DNA from: Linanthus parryae
Lineage: Eukaryota; Streptophyta; Magnoliopsida; Ericales; Polemoniaceae
DNA: 64,000 bases
NCBI GenBank assembly: GCA_023055425.1
Contig: JALGPY010000010.1
Location: forward strand, 50,776,165-50,840,164
Direction of reading: 5' to 3'
Below, piece by piece: positions 1 to 11,713 of the stretch. Every line of letters begins with the position of its first letter. Within the stretch, counting starts at the first letter, position 1. The notes beneath the pieces were generated by a model. That model did no database searches, had not been told where the DNA came from, and worked only from the letters and a program-made list of their open reading frames with translations. Made by a program: the position numbers and the translations under genes.

Positions 1-3000
1 TAAATTCTCACTCAAATCACCTAACTAGTACTCAATTTCTCAAAGTTAGGATTGACGAGTCACTTCAACGCAAGAGAAATTCTGAATCAAGCATGTCAAG
101 AACATTCGCACATCTACCTATTCAATGCATCAAATACTCCAACATGAGAATTTCAAGTATTAAACTACGTATTGAAGCTACTCAATTCAACCCATTCATC
201 CTTGAAGTCCAACTTGAATCAATAAGAGGATTAGGGCACTAGATAGTCCCAAATCACCCAAGCAAGTTAACTAGCTAAACATGATAGATTCAAGAGTAAT
301 AAAGAAAAATGATATTTTCATAGCCAACACTTGAATCAACCAATTGTTTTCACCAATTCAACCCCAATACTTGATTCAACTACACAAAACAAGCTACAAA
401 TTCCAAACCAAGCTACAAACTAATGAGAAACATGTGAAACTAAGCTGCTGCTGCTGAAACAGAGCATGAACAGAGAAGAAGAACAGCAGCAGCAATCACA
501 TAACCAACCCAGAGCTCACTCAAGAACAGAGCACTGTAACCTCAACAAAACAACCCAGAAATCGGGCTGAGAATGATGCTCCTCTCTCCCTCTCTTCCTC
601 TTTCTACGTTCTAGCTCAATAACTACCCGAATCTGGGCGAAATTGGATGGAGACAGAGAGGAGAAACAGAGACCCAAGAACAGAGTACTGCGTAGAGCCG
701 ACGGGTCTGGACCAGAGCTTCAAATTTCTTCATCTTCGGTTTATATAGGCGATGGGGGAGGGTTTCGTAGCCTCCAAGAGATCATCCCCACCGTTAAATT
801 CATCCCAAGACCTCTGAATCGTTGATTTGTAGAGCTCATGAACCCTAGGTTTGATTTAGGGCTTTTCGTTTGGGTTGTTCTTGGGCCGAATTGAGCAGTG
901 GTTGAGGAAGAGGATTGGACAAGGAGAAGATTGGGACCGGTTTCACGCGATTTGGTGGCGATTTGGGGTGGTTTGGGTCAGCTCTAGTTCGCCGAAGCTT
1001 CTTCCATGGCTTCCCTCTGGTTCGTCTCTCACGTCGGGGAGAGAGAAGAGTGAAGACGACGCGTCTTCACAGCTGTTTTGGCGAATAAACAATTCGGCCC
1101 CCTCTATTTTGATGTAATATTTTAAAATACCCCCGCCCTTCTTTCAAAACATTTAGAAAATAGCAAGAACACCCCAACTCCGTTAAGAACCCTGCATAAC
1201 AGCCCTTAAAACATTTATAAATCCACACTTTAGCCCCAATTCCGTTAAGTTCTTCTCTATTTTGCCCTCCACTTCAACCTTTGACTCTTATTTTGATCTC
1301 TTTTCTTCTAAATCTTTAATAACGACCCCATATTCTTCTCTTGTCTTCTCAAATAGGTCTTCAAATCTTCACTAATCTTCCAATAAAGCGCTCTAAGTGT
1401 CTTTAATTCATCGTTTGGCCCTCCTAGGCTAGTCTCTTGCATTCCAAATCACGATTTTACCTACAAAATAAGAGAAAACAACCAAAGCTACGAAAACAAG
1501 CATACGTCTAGAAAGAGAGATAAAATAACTAAATTACACATATTAGCAAGTTATGAAGAGTTCATTAACATACTAAAACATGCAATTTTATTTCGTTAAC
1601 AATGACTAACCATTCATGTGTGCCAATAAAAGTCAGAGACGTCTTACCCTAGCCTAGTGCACCATCTGAGCTTTTATATCTAAATGGGTTATATTTGATG
1701 AAGGCTTAGGGACGATAGGATAGGCTTTTTAGAAGAACAGTCCTACTTGTCGACAATTCTCACCAAACATATTCTAACACTCCCTCACCACGATGAATGA
1801 ATACCAAACTCAAGCCTCACAACTCCGTCCCTCGATTCCCTCGCCACCGGTGTAACACCGTTCTCATGGCCACAAACGTGAAGAAGTATAAGTATCCAAA
1901 GTTACTACGTGGACTTTTATTGAAATAAAAATCAAAACTAATAATTAACAAGCACCATTTATTCAATGTCACTTCTCTTTTTTAATTTTTTTCTCCTCTT
2001 TATTTTATTTTTTTCTATATTTTTTTCACAATGAGGGACATAAAACAATAAGTACAAAATATAATAAAAAATGTAAGTCCGTGTAGTCTAAAAATATCGT
2101 AAAATATGGTGGGGGTGTAATAATGTAATAACTGACAAACTCGTGGCATAAATGTCACCCCCACACTCAGTGAAGCTCATTCTCTCTCAAAATATATATG
2201 ATGAAATACGTGCCACTACCCATCCTATCATCCGCAACACCGAAAATAGCAAAAATTAATGTGGCACGTCCTCCTATAAAATCAATCAACCCACCCCAGT
2301 AGAGAGAAAAAGTTCCTCGCACAACGGCATGCCTTCTTCTGATCGTGATGTTGGGGAACGATTCATCGCCACACTGTAGTGTCCTAGCCGTCTCAAACTC
2401 ACCCTCACATCCCCTCTATAAACGAAACAAATGTGAAGTCCTTGGAAGATAAATCATGAAGCCTGTTCCCTCATCGAACCTCCATCACTCACTCCCTTTG
2501 TCACGAATCGCATGAAAAGGCCAAACTAAACATGAATTGATGTAAGTCACAAAGAATGGATCCCCAAATAACTCACGCGCATAGCTATTTTGTTGACACT
2601 ACGAGGAGGGATTGTCGACTACCTAATACGGTGGCCATGCACTATCGGCTAACTACTTGAAGGACCCGAGAAAATAGCACACACTTTCAGTCTAAAGATT
2701 TTTGGGTCTTTAAAAACGGCTTTGCCACCCGAGTTACGAATTCTCTCTGTGCTTTTACGAAGTCATCAAACTACGTGTCGGTTTCCTTGGTTCCACACAC
2801 CTACGCGTTGTTCTAAATAACACTCCTCTCACTTCATCACTGAGTTTTCTCCACGTTCTAAGTCATTTCCTTTTCCGTTTCTCAAAAGTTTTAATTTTTC
2901 AATTTTTTTTTTGAAATTTTTACCTTTTATCTTCTTTTTTTTTTTGTATTTTTCTTATAATTCTTAAACTCTATATGCACGGCCTGACTCGAAAGAACAT

Positions 3001-3357
3001 TTGAATCTGACTAATTTCAGGTAGGTGGCCTCAATAAGGTGAAAGTTCAAACATAAATGCAAATATAGCTAATAATCACATCACAATACGACAATATAAA
3101 TAAAAAACACACTGCCCACGTATACTGACTCACAATACGGCACAAAACAACCTATATGTAACTGGCTATGCAGACATGGACTAGCTAGTGAAGGCTTAAA
3201 GTCCACCCCCACACTAGAACGCTTCGTTGTCCTAAATGAAATTAGAGATCACCAGAGGACTCATCATTCTAATGCAGGGGGCAGCGGATCTACTTGGACG
3301 AATCCTCATCGTCCTGGCCTCACCAAAAAATCACTGGAGGAACCAATCCGGTTATAA
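1..3357. other. unassigned repeat-like DNA with an LTR-style leader on the minus strand
   Basis: No protein of a known family is seen. On the minus strand a good TATA box (TATATAAA, 740-747) is followed by a GA/CT-rich stretch with no long open frame (about 740 down to 430). Upstream of it, about 1,100-1,300, lie phrases such as GGAGGGCAAAATAG and repeated AACGGA(A/G)TTGGGG. That arrangement (U3, TATA, long untranslated leader) is what plant LTRs look like, but I find no second copy in the window and no boundaries, so this is inference. 1,320-3,357 is AT-rich with only short chance frames and T-runs near 2,880-2,950. Confidence 0.3.
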
Positions 3358-3580
3358 TATAACTCAAAGATTTCCCCAAAAAGGTTATAAACAATAATTA
3401 ATTTACGAAAAGTCTCTTGGGTTATGACAACCCTCTTATCATATAATAACTTGACACCTCTCAGCCGCAAGTGTACGCGCGTGCAGTAATAATATGATAA
3501 TAAGGTTGTCATATCCCAAAGTGTTCTCGTAAATGAATTATTGTTTATAACCTTCTGTTGGCAAATCTTTGAATTATTTT
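3358..3580. repeat. imperfect inverted repeat at the head of an LTR-like repeat
   Basis: The left arm (about 3,358-3,448) read backwards matches the right arm (about 3,488-3,580). Both contain AATTATTGTTTATAACC, a TTGTCATA block and an AATCTTTGA block. The spacer of roughly 40 bases holds CCGCAAGTG. The right arm continues into the LTR-like repeat starting near 3,454, so two copies of the same repeat end meet head to head. The arms differ at several bases, so this is an old structure. Confidence 0.75.
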
Positions 3581-4354
3581 TGCTAACACTCCGAATTTAA
3601 AAGACAACCTAAATTAATTAACCGAATGAATGATCACACGATTAATGAACTGAGATTACGCCTACGAGACAAAAACGGGATATCTGTTGGATCACTAGGG
3701 TACTACCATAAAAGATTACGATCAAGAAACACTGACAATGAATTTAGTGTCAAATAAGCAATAGTGTTTTATCGAGTCGCCAACTAAAAACCTATGTCTA
3801 AGATCACGTAAACCAAGTCACCTTATTTACACTACACTAAATATGCATCACGGTCTTTTAATCTACTAACGTTCTTAGTTAATTAGCTCGATTCCTCTAA
3901 GTTGGATGTGACTAAGTGCAAGAATTACTTTTCTGGCTACCGATTATCGAGTCACCAAGTAATCAATAACTAAAATAAGATTAAGCATAAATTAAAGCAT
4001 AACAAAAAAAGATCATCGTCAATTAAGTTAAAAACGCAAGGCAAGATCCATAGTCCGCCAGAATGGCGAAAACACTGGATACCGTAGAGAAATCTCGACA
4101 TAAAAACTTATCAAGACATGCTCATGATCATAATAACGGTGTTTAACATGATAATAAATAAAAACAAAGAGAAGAAGAAATCAAACAAGTAGTCTTTGAT
4201 CTCCAAGAAAAGCACCAAGCTCTCAAACTCTAAATCGTGTATAGTCTATAGCTAAAAACCCTTACCAAACAGGTTTTATATGTTAAGGAAACAGTCCTAT
4301 TCAAGAACATTACAAAAATCGCATTTAAACCCCAAACTTGCGTTGTTGGTAACA

Positions 4355-4510
4355 CCTGTTCGTACGATTGGCCTCGAGCAATTGTACGACTTGCTCAGGC
4401 AGTCGTGCAATGATCTCAGAACTTCTCCATGATTGGCTATTGTCAAAATCCTAATATTTTCTAAGGGATCCCTGTCGTACGACTGGGGGTAGACAATCAT
4501 ACAATTGCCA
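4355..4510. repeat. cluster of short GTCGTACGAC-type palindromes
   Basis: Several degenerate palindromic words related to TCGTACGA occur within about 150 bases (TTCGTACGATTGG, AATTGTACGACTTG, GTCGTGCAATG, TGTCGTACGACTGGG, ACAATCATACAATTG). A similar cluster lies at 16,760-16,925 in a related repeat. They may be regulatory words in an LTR U3; function unknown. Confidence 0.5.
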
Positions 4511-4789
4511 CTATTGTGCCTGCTATTTCTTCATTGTTCTGCCTTCTTTTGACCTCATCTTCTCTCGTCTTCACTCTAAGCAATGTCCATGAGTCCTTAG
4601 TTGTTGCGAAGTCCGGTCCCGCTGCAAAGGCAGTTCTCCGAGCTCCCGGTTCCTGAAATCCACAACACGAAAACGTATCGGAAGATCAAGTGAAAAAGAT
4701 AGCTCAAAATTAACGCCTAAAAATGCCCAAACTACACATTTACGTACAAGAACTCAAACATGCTATATTTTCATCACATTGGCCATATG

Positions 4790-4985
4790 ATCATGTAAAT
4801 GCTTCGAATATAACTATGAATACGGATCTATCACTAGTGTGGATACACGTCTGGTTCCAAAATGGGCTACTGTCCATACGTATAATTGGAAACTTGTCTG
4901 GAACCGGACGAGAGAGAAAATAATTTGCTCGTCTGGATACTAGCCCGATTTGGAACTGGACGAGTATAAGCTGTTTGAATTGAAA
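4790..4985. repeat. cluster of CTCGTCCGGTTCC-type words in both orientations
   Basis: Variants of CGTCTGGTTCCAAA and its reverse complement (GGAACCGGACGAG, GGAACTGGACGAG) recur in about 200 bases. The same words recur at 19,085-19,195, just left of the related repeat at 19,198. The inverted arrangement would fold into hairpins. Confidence 0.5.
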
Positions 4986-5069
4986 TAAACTAACACTTCG
5001 ACAAAAAGTAAGATAAAAATTGTTATCACCCAAACAATAATCACTCTTAATCACACTTAAACCAACAAA

Positions 5070-6419
5070 GATGTTTTAATATCGTCCTCCAGTTCCATTC
5101 CTATTGGGTTTTGGGAAAGCAAACAGAGCGGAAATACAAAATAAATTTATGCCAAAAACACAATAAGGACCGACTGTGAAGGAGCATAATATAATGTTGA
5201 GAAATTACATCAATCTCACTGACTGGTGACAATCACAAGCGCTTAAAGTGCAACACCTCTCGTTATCCACACAAACAGATGTGAATTGGACTCCCTCTTG
5301 CTAGTGTTAGCTTTCTGGAGGAAGATGCACGATTTCGTTTCATAGAATCAGCTGACGTGGGATGATTCGAACTTTTGCTCTCAAAACCCTGACTATTATA
5401 TATATTATACGAATAGTGCTATGAAGAATGTGAAAACTAGCCGCGATGCTAGGGTATTTATGGGTATGAGAGAATTCGACTTTCTCTTTAGTCCTAACAG
5501 TACGGATCAGACTGCACTTAAAGTCCGAAATCCTTAATTGCCCTTTAGTCTAACTAATGATCAATTAATTCCAGTTTGATCCATTCTTGTGTGTGAGCCT
5601 GTAGGTTCCTAATTACGTTGGCAACAACAATTACATCTATTGAGAAGTATCTAGCAATACATCAATGCTACCTAAGTAATAGGAATGCTAGTTATTTGAC
5701 TAGCATCTATAACCAATGTTACCGTGTTTTATAATCCCTTTATCCATATATCCATATTAGACACAAGGCATGGCGTGTCTCCCTTGTATATCCAATCTAT
5801 AGTTTCTCGATTCCTTGAGTAGACTTAGACACAAAAATGGTATCAATATCAATATCTCATATTGATTCATTTGAGCACGACTATGCATTTTCCCATGTCT
5901 CACTCATTGAGTGGCATTAATATTGACTCTCGTTATGTAGGAGGGACAAATGCTATCTACATCACTCACACTCCTCATCATGTTTCATAACATGTCGTAT
6001 TACCGCATTTATCATCACTTTGGTGATGTTAGATAATATTCAAATATGTCAGTCGACATATATGGGATATAATGACTTCAAGTTATAGGATAACAACACC
6101 ACTGTCTCCATGAGAAGCACTTTTGACACTCACATAACATCTATGTAGTGTTCTCATGGCGGGTCAATCTAGTAAGCCATCACTCCTAATGCGTACCCAT
6201 GTGTTAGAATTGATATCTCATAATCAATCTACCCACATACTAATCTCGATGCAATATAGTCATCTTAATTAACATCAATACTTGACTAGGGGTACTTAAG
6301 AATACATAGTTTATTCTAAGGATTCCATTATGTCAACATATATCGATATTGTAAAAAAATTGAATACAAAACCTTTACAATTATGTCACGACAAGATTAC
6401 CTGTATGCATACACCAACA
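5070..6419 (-). mobile_element. 3' LTR of a minus-strand Ty1/copia element (copia C)
   Basis: Read on the minus strand it starts TGTTGGTGTATGC right after a purine tract (AAGTGCAAGAGGTAGAC) that follows the RNase H relic at 6,420-7,095. Parts of it match the LTR of copia A: the block at 5,560-5,760 resembles 57,325-57,470, and both share phrases such as catgggtacgcattagg and cttctcatgg. The left end is estimated from the roughly 1.36-kb length reconstructed for the copia A LTR, so 5,070 is approximate. Confidence 0.65.
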
Positions 6420-7095
6420 GTCTACCTCTTGCACTTGAGCAAATCTGGTGCATCTCATATGTCTATAGATCTAGTGTGGCACTAATGCTTACACTGAGCA
6501 AGGGGTTGGTAGTGGGTGTGCAAAATAATTTCATTTATTGGTACTTTGGATATCTTCACATATCCTCTGTTGATGGTCTCTCGAATGAGATGAAATCTCT
6601 TAAGTATGCGTTTGTATTGCTTGTGAGACCCGTATTCCTTAGCTTGTGCGATTGCACAACTGTTTTCACAATATAGTGCTATAGGATCCATATTAATACT
6701 AGGGAAAACTCATAATTCAGTAATGAACTTCGTGATCCAAAAAACTTCCTTTGATGCATCTGATGCAGCAATATACTCAGCCACCATGGTCGAACCATCA
6801 ACTCTTTCTTGCTTAAACTTTTTCAGCTCACAACTCCTCCATTAAGGAAAAACACAAAACCTGACTATGATCTGAAATCATTTTTGGCGGTTTGGAAGCT
6901 CGCATCAATTTAACATTTTACAATGAGGTCTTCCTTTCCTATATATGTCAAGAATTTTTCCTTAGTTCTTCTAAAGTACTTAAGGATATTCTTGACAGCT
7001 ATCTAGTGACTCTCACCAAGATTTGACCAGTACCTACTTGTCATGCTCAAAGCATATGACACATCTAGTCTTGTGCATAACATGGCGTAAATCCT
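6420..7095 (-). pseudogene. Ty1/copia RNase H and end of RT, degenerate (copia C)
   Basis: On the minus strand 6,691 to 6,482 encodes an RNase H-type stretch (MDPIALYCENSCAIAQAKE, then HLIRETINRGYVKI), closely similar to the copia RNase H relics at 26,870-27,015 and 40,560-40,700. Upstream (6,700-7,095) further frames give the expected preceding pieces (SYALSMTSRYW, GESH, IAVKNILKYFRRTK, a TDASFQT-like stretch) broken by stops and frameshifts. RNase H removes the RNA template after reverse transcription; this copy is dead. The region ends without the upstream RT core, so the element is 5'-truncated here. Confidence 0.8.
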
Positions 7096-7567
7096 ATCTA
7101 CCTTTAAGTAAAGAGGCTAAGCCTCTTCCATGTCAGCTCCAAATACTTGGTTTGGAATTTAATCATGTTCACAAGATTGTCTCAGTTGACTACGAAACCC
7201 TCAAGCAGAGATATGCTCATGTGTGCAAATGCATATGATTATTTGTTTTCCTTTTTGAAATAAGTATATTTATGCAATTTACTTGTTGTATTTAGTATAT
7301 TCACTTGGTTCTCTGCTCATTAATTCATTTTGTTGCCGACATTTTACAGTTTTCAACTTTTCATGTATGAAGCATCTTCAGATTTAGTTGTGATGTAAGC
7401 TACTAAAATAGTAACTTTGCATTTCTTTATCAAGCTAACAAAATGTTAGCTCATAAATACATTAATTCATCTAAGTAAGTAATTGTACATAACAGAGGGC
7501 ACACAACTAAACACAAACCCTAGAAATCTATAGAGACCAATCAAGCTCTCTCCAATATGATCCTTCT

Positions 7568-7684
7568 AGCTTAGTGGATATCCTTGGGCATAGATCTGTC
7601 TTGAAATCCTATGCGATCTCGCTCAACAGCCTCTTTAACGGCAGCTTCCAAATCATTTCCAGTTTGTGAATCTTTGATGCCCTG
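7568..7684 (-). pseudogene. possible terminal exon of a cellular gene, unidentified
   Basis: On the minus strand a T-rich tract ending TTTTTTTACAG (a textbook plant 3' splice site) is followed by an open frame GIKDSQTGNDLEAAVKEAVERDR... ending MPKDIH and a stop at about 7,568. The peptide is charged and non-repetitive, like real coding sequence. I do not recognise the family and see no partner exon, so it may be a stranded exon or an exon carried by a transposon. Confidence 0.35.
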
Positions 7685-7769
7685 TAAAAAAAGAGACAAA
7701 CTGAATTTGGATGCTACATAGTAGTTTACTTAGATGATTTGTTGTAGTTTATTAACATTTTTTCTTATC

Positions 7770-7847
7770 AGGGTGCTGGCACCACCAGAGGAGTTATGAT
7801 GGCTGCTGGCATGGGAGCGGGTCATGAAGACTTGAAAGTGATGATAT
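7770..7847 (+). pseudogene. possible terminal exon on the plus strand, unidentified
   Basis: ACATTTTTTCTTATCAG, a good 3' splice site, is followed by an open frame GAGTTRGVMMAAGMGAGHED... and a stop near 7,847. The preceding intron would overlap the intron implied for the minus-strand exon at 7,568-7,684, so the two cannot both be intact parts of undisturbed genes. Not recognised; weak. Confidence 0.25.
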
Positions 7848-7889
7848 CACACTGATTGTTTTATCGAAGTACCCTAGAAATTAGAAATT

Positions 7890-7892
<3 letters not shown>

Positions 7893-7929
<37 letters not shown>
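7893..7929. repeat. 37-bp poly(T) tract with flanking GAAATTGAG duplicates
   Basis: An uninterrupted run of T flanked on the left by AGAAATTGAG and on the right by AGGAAATTGAG. A direct repeat around a homopolymer can mark an insertion by target-primed reverse transcription (a poly(A) tail read on the other strand) or replication slippage. No LINE or SINE body is recognised beside it. Confidence 0.6.
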
Positions 7930-7931
<2 letters not shown>

Positions 7932-8139
7932 GAAATTGAGTTTTGATGTACTTGAACTTAGGAACATTGATGGCTTGCTTGTTTTATTTCGCTTTATTTA
8001 TATCAAGTTATGTTTAGATTTGATGTTCATGTTTGTCACAGAGGTGATCAAACTTAGTAGCTCGCAGTTCATGTCAAACATCTTTTTGTTAATTCACTGA
8101 CTTTGTTTTGTTACATTTTAAAAAGGAAATTGAAGCTGT

Positions 8140-8320
8140 TTTAATAATAAACGGGTGGAAACGGGTCATAAACAGGTTAACGGGTTACGTTGACCCGTTT
8201 ATGACCAACACATGAACACCCAAACGTTTAAACGGGTTGAGCGGGTTCAACTCGTTTATGAGTGATCCGTTTATAAACGGGTTGAACCCGCCCAACCCGC
8301 CCGTTTGACACCTCTACTTA
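8140..8320. repeat. AACGGGTT-rich dispersed repeat
   Basis: The words AACGGG, CGGGTT and their reverse complements (AACCCG, CCCGTT) recur about a dozen times in 180 bases, often as near-palindromes such as AAACGGGTTGAACCCG. Similar short repeats are common in plant genomes; boundaries and target duplications are not clear here. Confidence 0.55.
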
Positions 8321-8450
8321 CCATATAATCATCATTGTGTTTTCCAGAATTGTAATTCCAGTTTACCAATTGCTCTGTACAAGTTTACGTGATAGGCCAA
8401 CAAGGCATACTGGATGAACTGGAGCTTACATATTTTACTGCAATCTTGTA

Positions 8451-8683
8451 CTCCCTCCGTTCCTCCAGGTTCTTCAAAAAATTATACGGGTATTATTTGG
8501 GCCTGACGATTTGGTTATCTAACCAAAGTAAGAATTTGATTATTTTTTGTGGTACTGTAGAGCAAAGTTCATTCTACGACACCATGAAAAAATTACCGAA
8601 TTCTTGAATCGTTTTGCTAACCAAATCGCTGAACCCAAATAATACCCAAATAACTTTTTGAAGAACCTGGACTACGGAGGGAG
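8451..8683. mobile_element. Stowaway-type MITE (Tc1/mariner), 233 bp
   Basis: It starts CTCCCTCCGTTCC and ends ACTACGGAGGGAG, the classic Stowaway terminal inverted repeat, and is flanked on both sides by TA (8,449-8,450 and 8,684-8,685), the Tc1/mariner target duplication. The inverted similarity runs inward for about 55 bases (CAGGTTCTTCAAAAA against TTTTTGAAGAACCTG; GGTATTATTTGGG against CCCAAATAATACC), so the whole element folds on itself. It has no coding capacity and needs a transposase in trans. Confidence 0.92.
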
Positions 8684-8685
8684 TA

Positions 8686-10029
8686 TTACGGTGGTCATAA
8701 AGTACGATGATATTTCTTTCCTGTAGTTGAGTTAAATGCTAGGTTGCTAACGTGGAACTTGGTTTTTGTCTGCTAGCTTCTTATTGATTAGTGATAGTAC
8801 CTTGAAATAAGAACCGGGTAAAACCACATGAGCTACTCGAGACTCCTTTACTGACAAATGATGCTCTTTGAACTCACGAAGTAATAGAGAGGAAGCTTAG
8901 CCAGCATAACCAATCCAAGAGGGCCCTAACTAAGAAGCACCTTTGTCATATTTCCTCGAATATAACCAAGTAATATTTTGATTAGTTGCACATGAGGAAA
9001 TCACTAAGAGTCTTCAGCTACTATTACATCGAATAATGTAGTTAGACAATATTTTCATATTGTATTTTTATTCATGGCTTACCCTCACTCAAACATGTGA
9101 TATAAGTAGGTAATGAGTATAAGTACATATTTATGCACTATATTTGCATTGCATATGTACTTCAATTTCTGTGGTTGGCATATTCTTTTTTGCAGATTTC
9201 TGGCTGGAGTTCTGATTAAAGTTTTGTAACTATGCACATCACATTTAAATATAGATGCATCTTTTTGTATTCGGTGTGTCTTCTAGCTACCGCTTACGTA
9301 TGAGAAGTGCATAACACTCTATCAAGATAAGGCTTTTAAAACCTCCAATATAGTGATGTAGTGGTTCATGTGCTTCGGATAGATATAGTGATGTAGTGGT
9401 TCATTATTCATGTAACTGTTAAGTGCAGGGTTACGTTGTCTTGGTCGGTGGGTCTATTAGGGCTTAAGTTATGGAGATCCACTGCACCAAACGCCACAAT
9501 TGATCGTGTGCATGCGATTGATGATGTTTATATCACTGCTTGCAATGTCCGATAGCACTTGAACCACGAAATAAGCACCGCACCGACTTGGGGGCTGGGG
9601 AGCGACATCGTGCGATTGATGAATTGTCGATGTTCGGTGCGTCCATTAGCACATGAATTACGGAAACACATCTAGGTTGCAATTGTAAAATCTCCAGAAA
9701 AGGGGATTATGCGGATGAAAGTCTTCGGATTTTTTTTTATGTGTTTTTGACATTACCTTTTGTAAATTGGTGTATTCAAGAAATTGATGGCATAGCTGTT
9801 TAGTTTTTTTCTAATGGATCAAACTAAGAATCTATAATTTCAACTCATACTAAATATATTTTGATTTTTAGTTCAGCTGGATTATTCACCCAAAATTATT
9901 TTAATCGATCTTTCTGATTTTGAGCTGATATCAAGCATGGCCTAAAGCCCAAAGACCATTATGCAGCCCAAATCACTCTGTAAGTTTATTTGTACTGAGT
10001 CATAACTCGAAGTATGATCTCTGCTATTA
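8686..10029. other. no gene seen; one short tandem duplication
   Basis: About 1.3 kb without a recognisable frame. 9,350-9,408 holds two direct copies of ATATAGTGATGTAGTGGTTCAT separated by about 15 bases. 9,470-9,660 is relatively GC-rich and has repeated CGATTGATGA words but no long frame. Confidence 0.5.
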
Positions 10030-10212
10030 TCAAACTCTAATCCAACCATGCCAAATGCGACCGTTCAGTAGCGCTTATTTAAGCCTCCTTTTCTTCATCA
10101 TTCAATAGATTTAATCCTCTCTTCATTATGCGTTTTGTTTCTCTCTTCAGCAAGAGCCTCTTTGGCTCTCTTCATGTGAAATCCTAATCTAGATTTTCAT
10201 GGCATCACAACC
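10030..10212 (+). mobile_element. end of 5' LTR and primer-binding site of an Ale/Retrofit-like copia
   Basis: A TATTTAAG box (about 10,076) is followed by a CT-rich leader and then TTTCATGGCATCACAACC near 10,196-10,213. The last part is a decayed version of the initiator-methionine tRNA primer-binding site (TGGTATCAGAGCC) in the place expected just after an LTR ending in CA. A gag relic follows directly. The left LTR boundary is not identifiable. Confidence 0.6.
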
Positions 10213-11713
10213 TCATGCTCGCCGGTTTTGATGTTACCATGGCCCAGAACACCACCAATCCACTGTTTCTTCTTTCCAGTAACAACAATTTGGTACCTTT
10301 TATGTTCGATATGACAAAGGTGTTTACTGCTTCAGTGAGGAGAAAGAATGATCTCTGTTTGATTCCCATTCCTAATCAGACAGAGATCAAACATACTCTT
10401 AACCACCGGTCCATTCGAACGCAACCAATGCTCCACCTGACTCGAATCCGGCATGTGCCGAGTCAAGTTCAGGCACTGCTTCCCTCATCAACGCCACCTT
10501 AACTCAGGAGGGTCTCACTGATGTTATCGGTCTTAGAATCTTCTACATCTATTCTAATTATCTCTACAAAGAAGGTATGCTTCCTTGACTTAATCCGATA
10601 TTCTACATCTATTTTAAATCTATTCGTGATAAGCTTGGTGTGGCTATGGTTTTTGTTGATGATGAGGACATGCTTTTAAATACTTTGAATGGATTAGCGG
10701 ATGAATTTAATGCTTTCTGCTCTTATATAAGCACTCGATCTTAATCTATGTCTCTAGAAGAGTTGCATGCATTGCTTAAGGCTTAAAGAACATATGTTGG
10801 ATTCTATAGTTGTTACAGTGATATAATGGGTCAACCGAGATCGAGGTCGACGCAGCTCCCCTGGTGGTCGTTTCAATTCTGACCCTAGTTATTCAAGAGG
10901 TAGATTTGGGTTTCACCGTGGTGCTTATGGTCGATCTAAGACTAGGGGAAGGTCAAACCCTAACCATAATGTCTTGAGTTAAAGGCCTAAATCTTGGGTA
11001 AGATTTCCATTATAGTCTTTACTGTTGGCATCGTATGGATCATGCCAATCGGGGGAAAGCATCTTTGTGAAAAGTTAAGAACTTCGATGGCCACTAATTA
11101 GTCTAATGTGCCATCTCCTTCTCCTGAATATTGGCTCTCTGATACTGGTGCTACTAGTCGTATGACTTATGACTTGATGAATTTGTGTCTTTCTGAACCT
11201 TATATAAGAACAGATCAAGTAGTTGTTGGAAATGATCTATCAATTTCTAAAACTGGTACTGGCTTTTCATCTCCACACTCATTCTTTCACTTTGTCAAAT
11301 ACTTTGCATGTTCTCCAAAGAGCAACCAATTTACTATTAGTTTTTCAAATGTGCAAACAACACAGCTACAAATTTGTATTTGACGCTAATTCGTTTCACA
11401 TTCAAGACAAAGCTACCGGGAAAATACATTATGACGGTCTTAGTCAAAGTGGTCTCTACCCGATTTAATTATCCTGCTTTGTTTGGGTCATTTGCTTCTT
11501 ATGTTGGAAAAAAGATACATCCCCTGCTAGCATGGCAGATTGGGTTACCTATATGATGAATTTTGCATAAAATTGTGGACTGTTCTGCTACTTTTGTGAA
11601 GAATTTACATTCTGCTGGTGAATATTGTCCTCAGGGAGAGATGGTTAATAAACCTTGTAAACTGTCTGTCTTAAAAACTCATGCTCCTTTCAATTTAATT
11701 CATTGTGACATCA
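10213..11713 (+). pseudogene. Ty1/copia gag-protease-integrase start, degenerate (Ale/Retrofit-like)
   Basis: Pieces in order: gag start with NTTNPLFLLSSNNNLVP (10,240-10,300); gag core DKLGVAMVFVDDEDMLLNTLNGLADEFNAF, split by a stop after CSYISTRS (10,630-10,745); protease region EYWLSDTGATSRMTYDL with the DTGA active site (11,125-11,180); and the pre-integrase/integrase entry SAGEYCPQGEMVNKPCKLSV...HAPFNLIHCDI (11,600-11,713). It stops abruptly there. Many stops and frameshifts. A related relic in the opposite orientation lies at 59,464-60,001. A P450 fragment sits within its gag (10,298-10,380). Confidence 0.8.
10298..10380 (+). pseudogene. cytochrome P450 C-terminal fragment embedded in copia gag
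   Basis: In the same frame as the surrounding gag relic the DNA encodes FDMTKVFTASVRRKNDLC followed by LIPIPNQ. This matches the C-terminal tail of CYP71-family P450s (FDMTE.FG.SVRRK.DL.LIPI), not a copia gag, which should run into a conserved LWKSQ-like region. About 80 bases are involved. Other P450 pieces lie at 12.3-14.3 kb. It could be filler DNA copied from the neighbouring P450 or the remnant of an interrupted tandem gene. Confidence 0.6.

Larger units (their letters stand above)
3454..5030 (+). repeat. LTR-like dispersed repeat, copy 1
   Basis: It begins TGACACCTCTCAGCCGCAAGTG-like and for about 400 bases resembles 19,198-19,609 (same order of blocks: TTGTTTATAACCTT, GGCAAATCTTTGA, AATTAATTAACCGAATGA, CAATAGTGTTTTATCGAGTC, AAGATCACGTA). 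Its first 90 bases also resemble, in reverse, the right end of the insert at 16,111-17,835. The right end is uncertain; a TTATCA near 5,024 is the best candidate. No coding capacity. Probably an LTR or a large non-coding retroelement, not identified to lineage. Confidence 0.5.

Noticed and set aside
4723..5054. Short overlapping frames on both strands near 4.8-5.0 kb
   Set aside because: They are produced by the inverted CTCGTCCGGTTCC words, not by coding selection.
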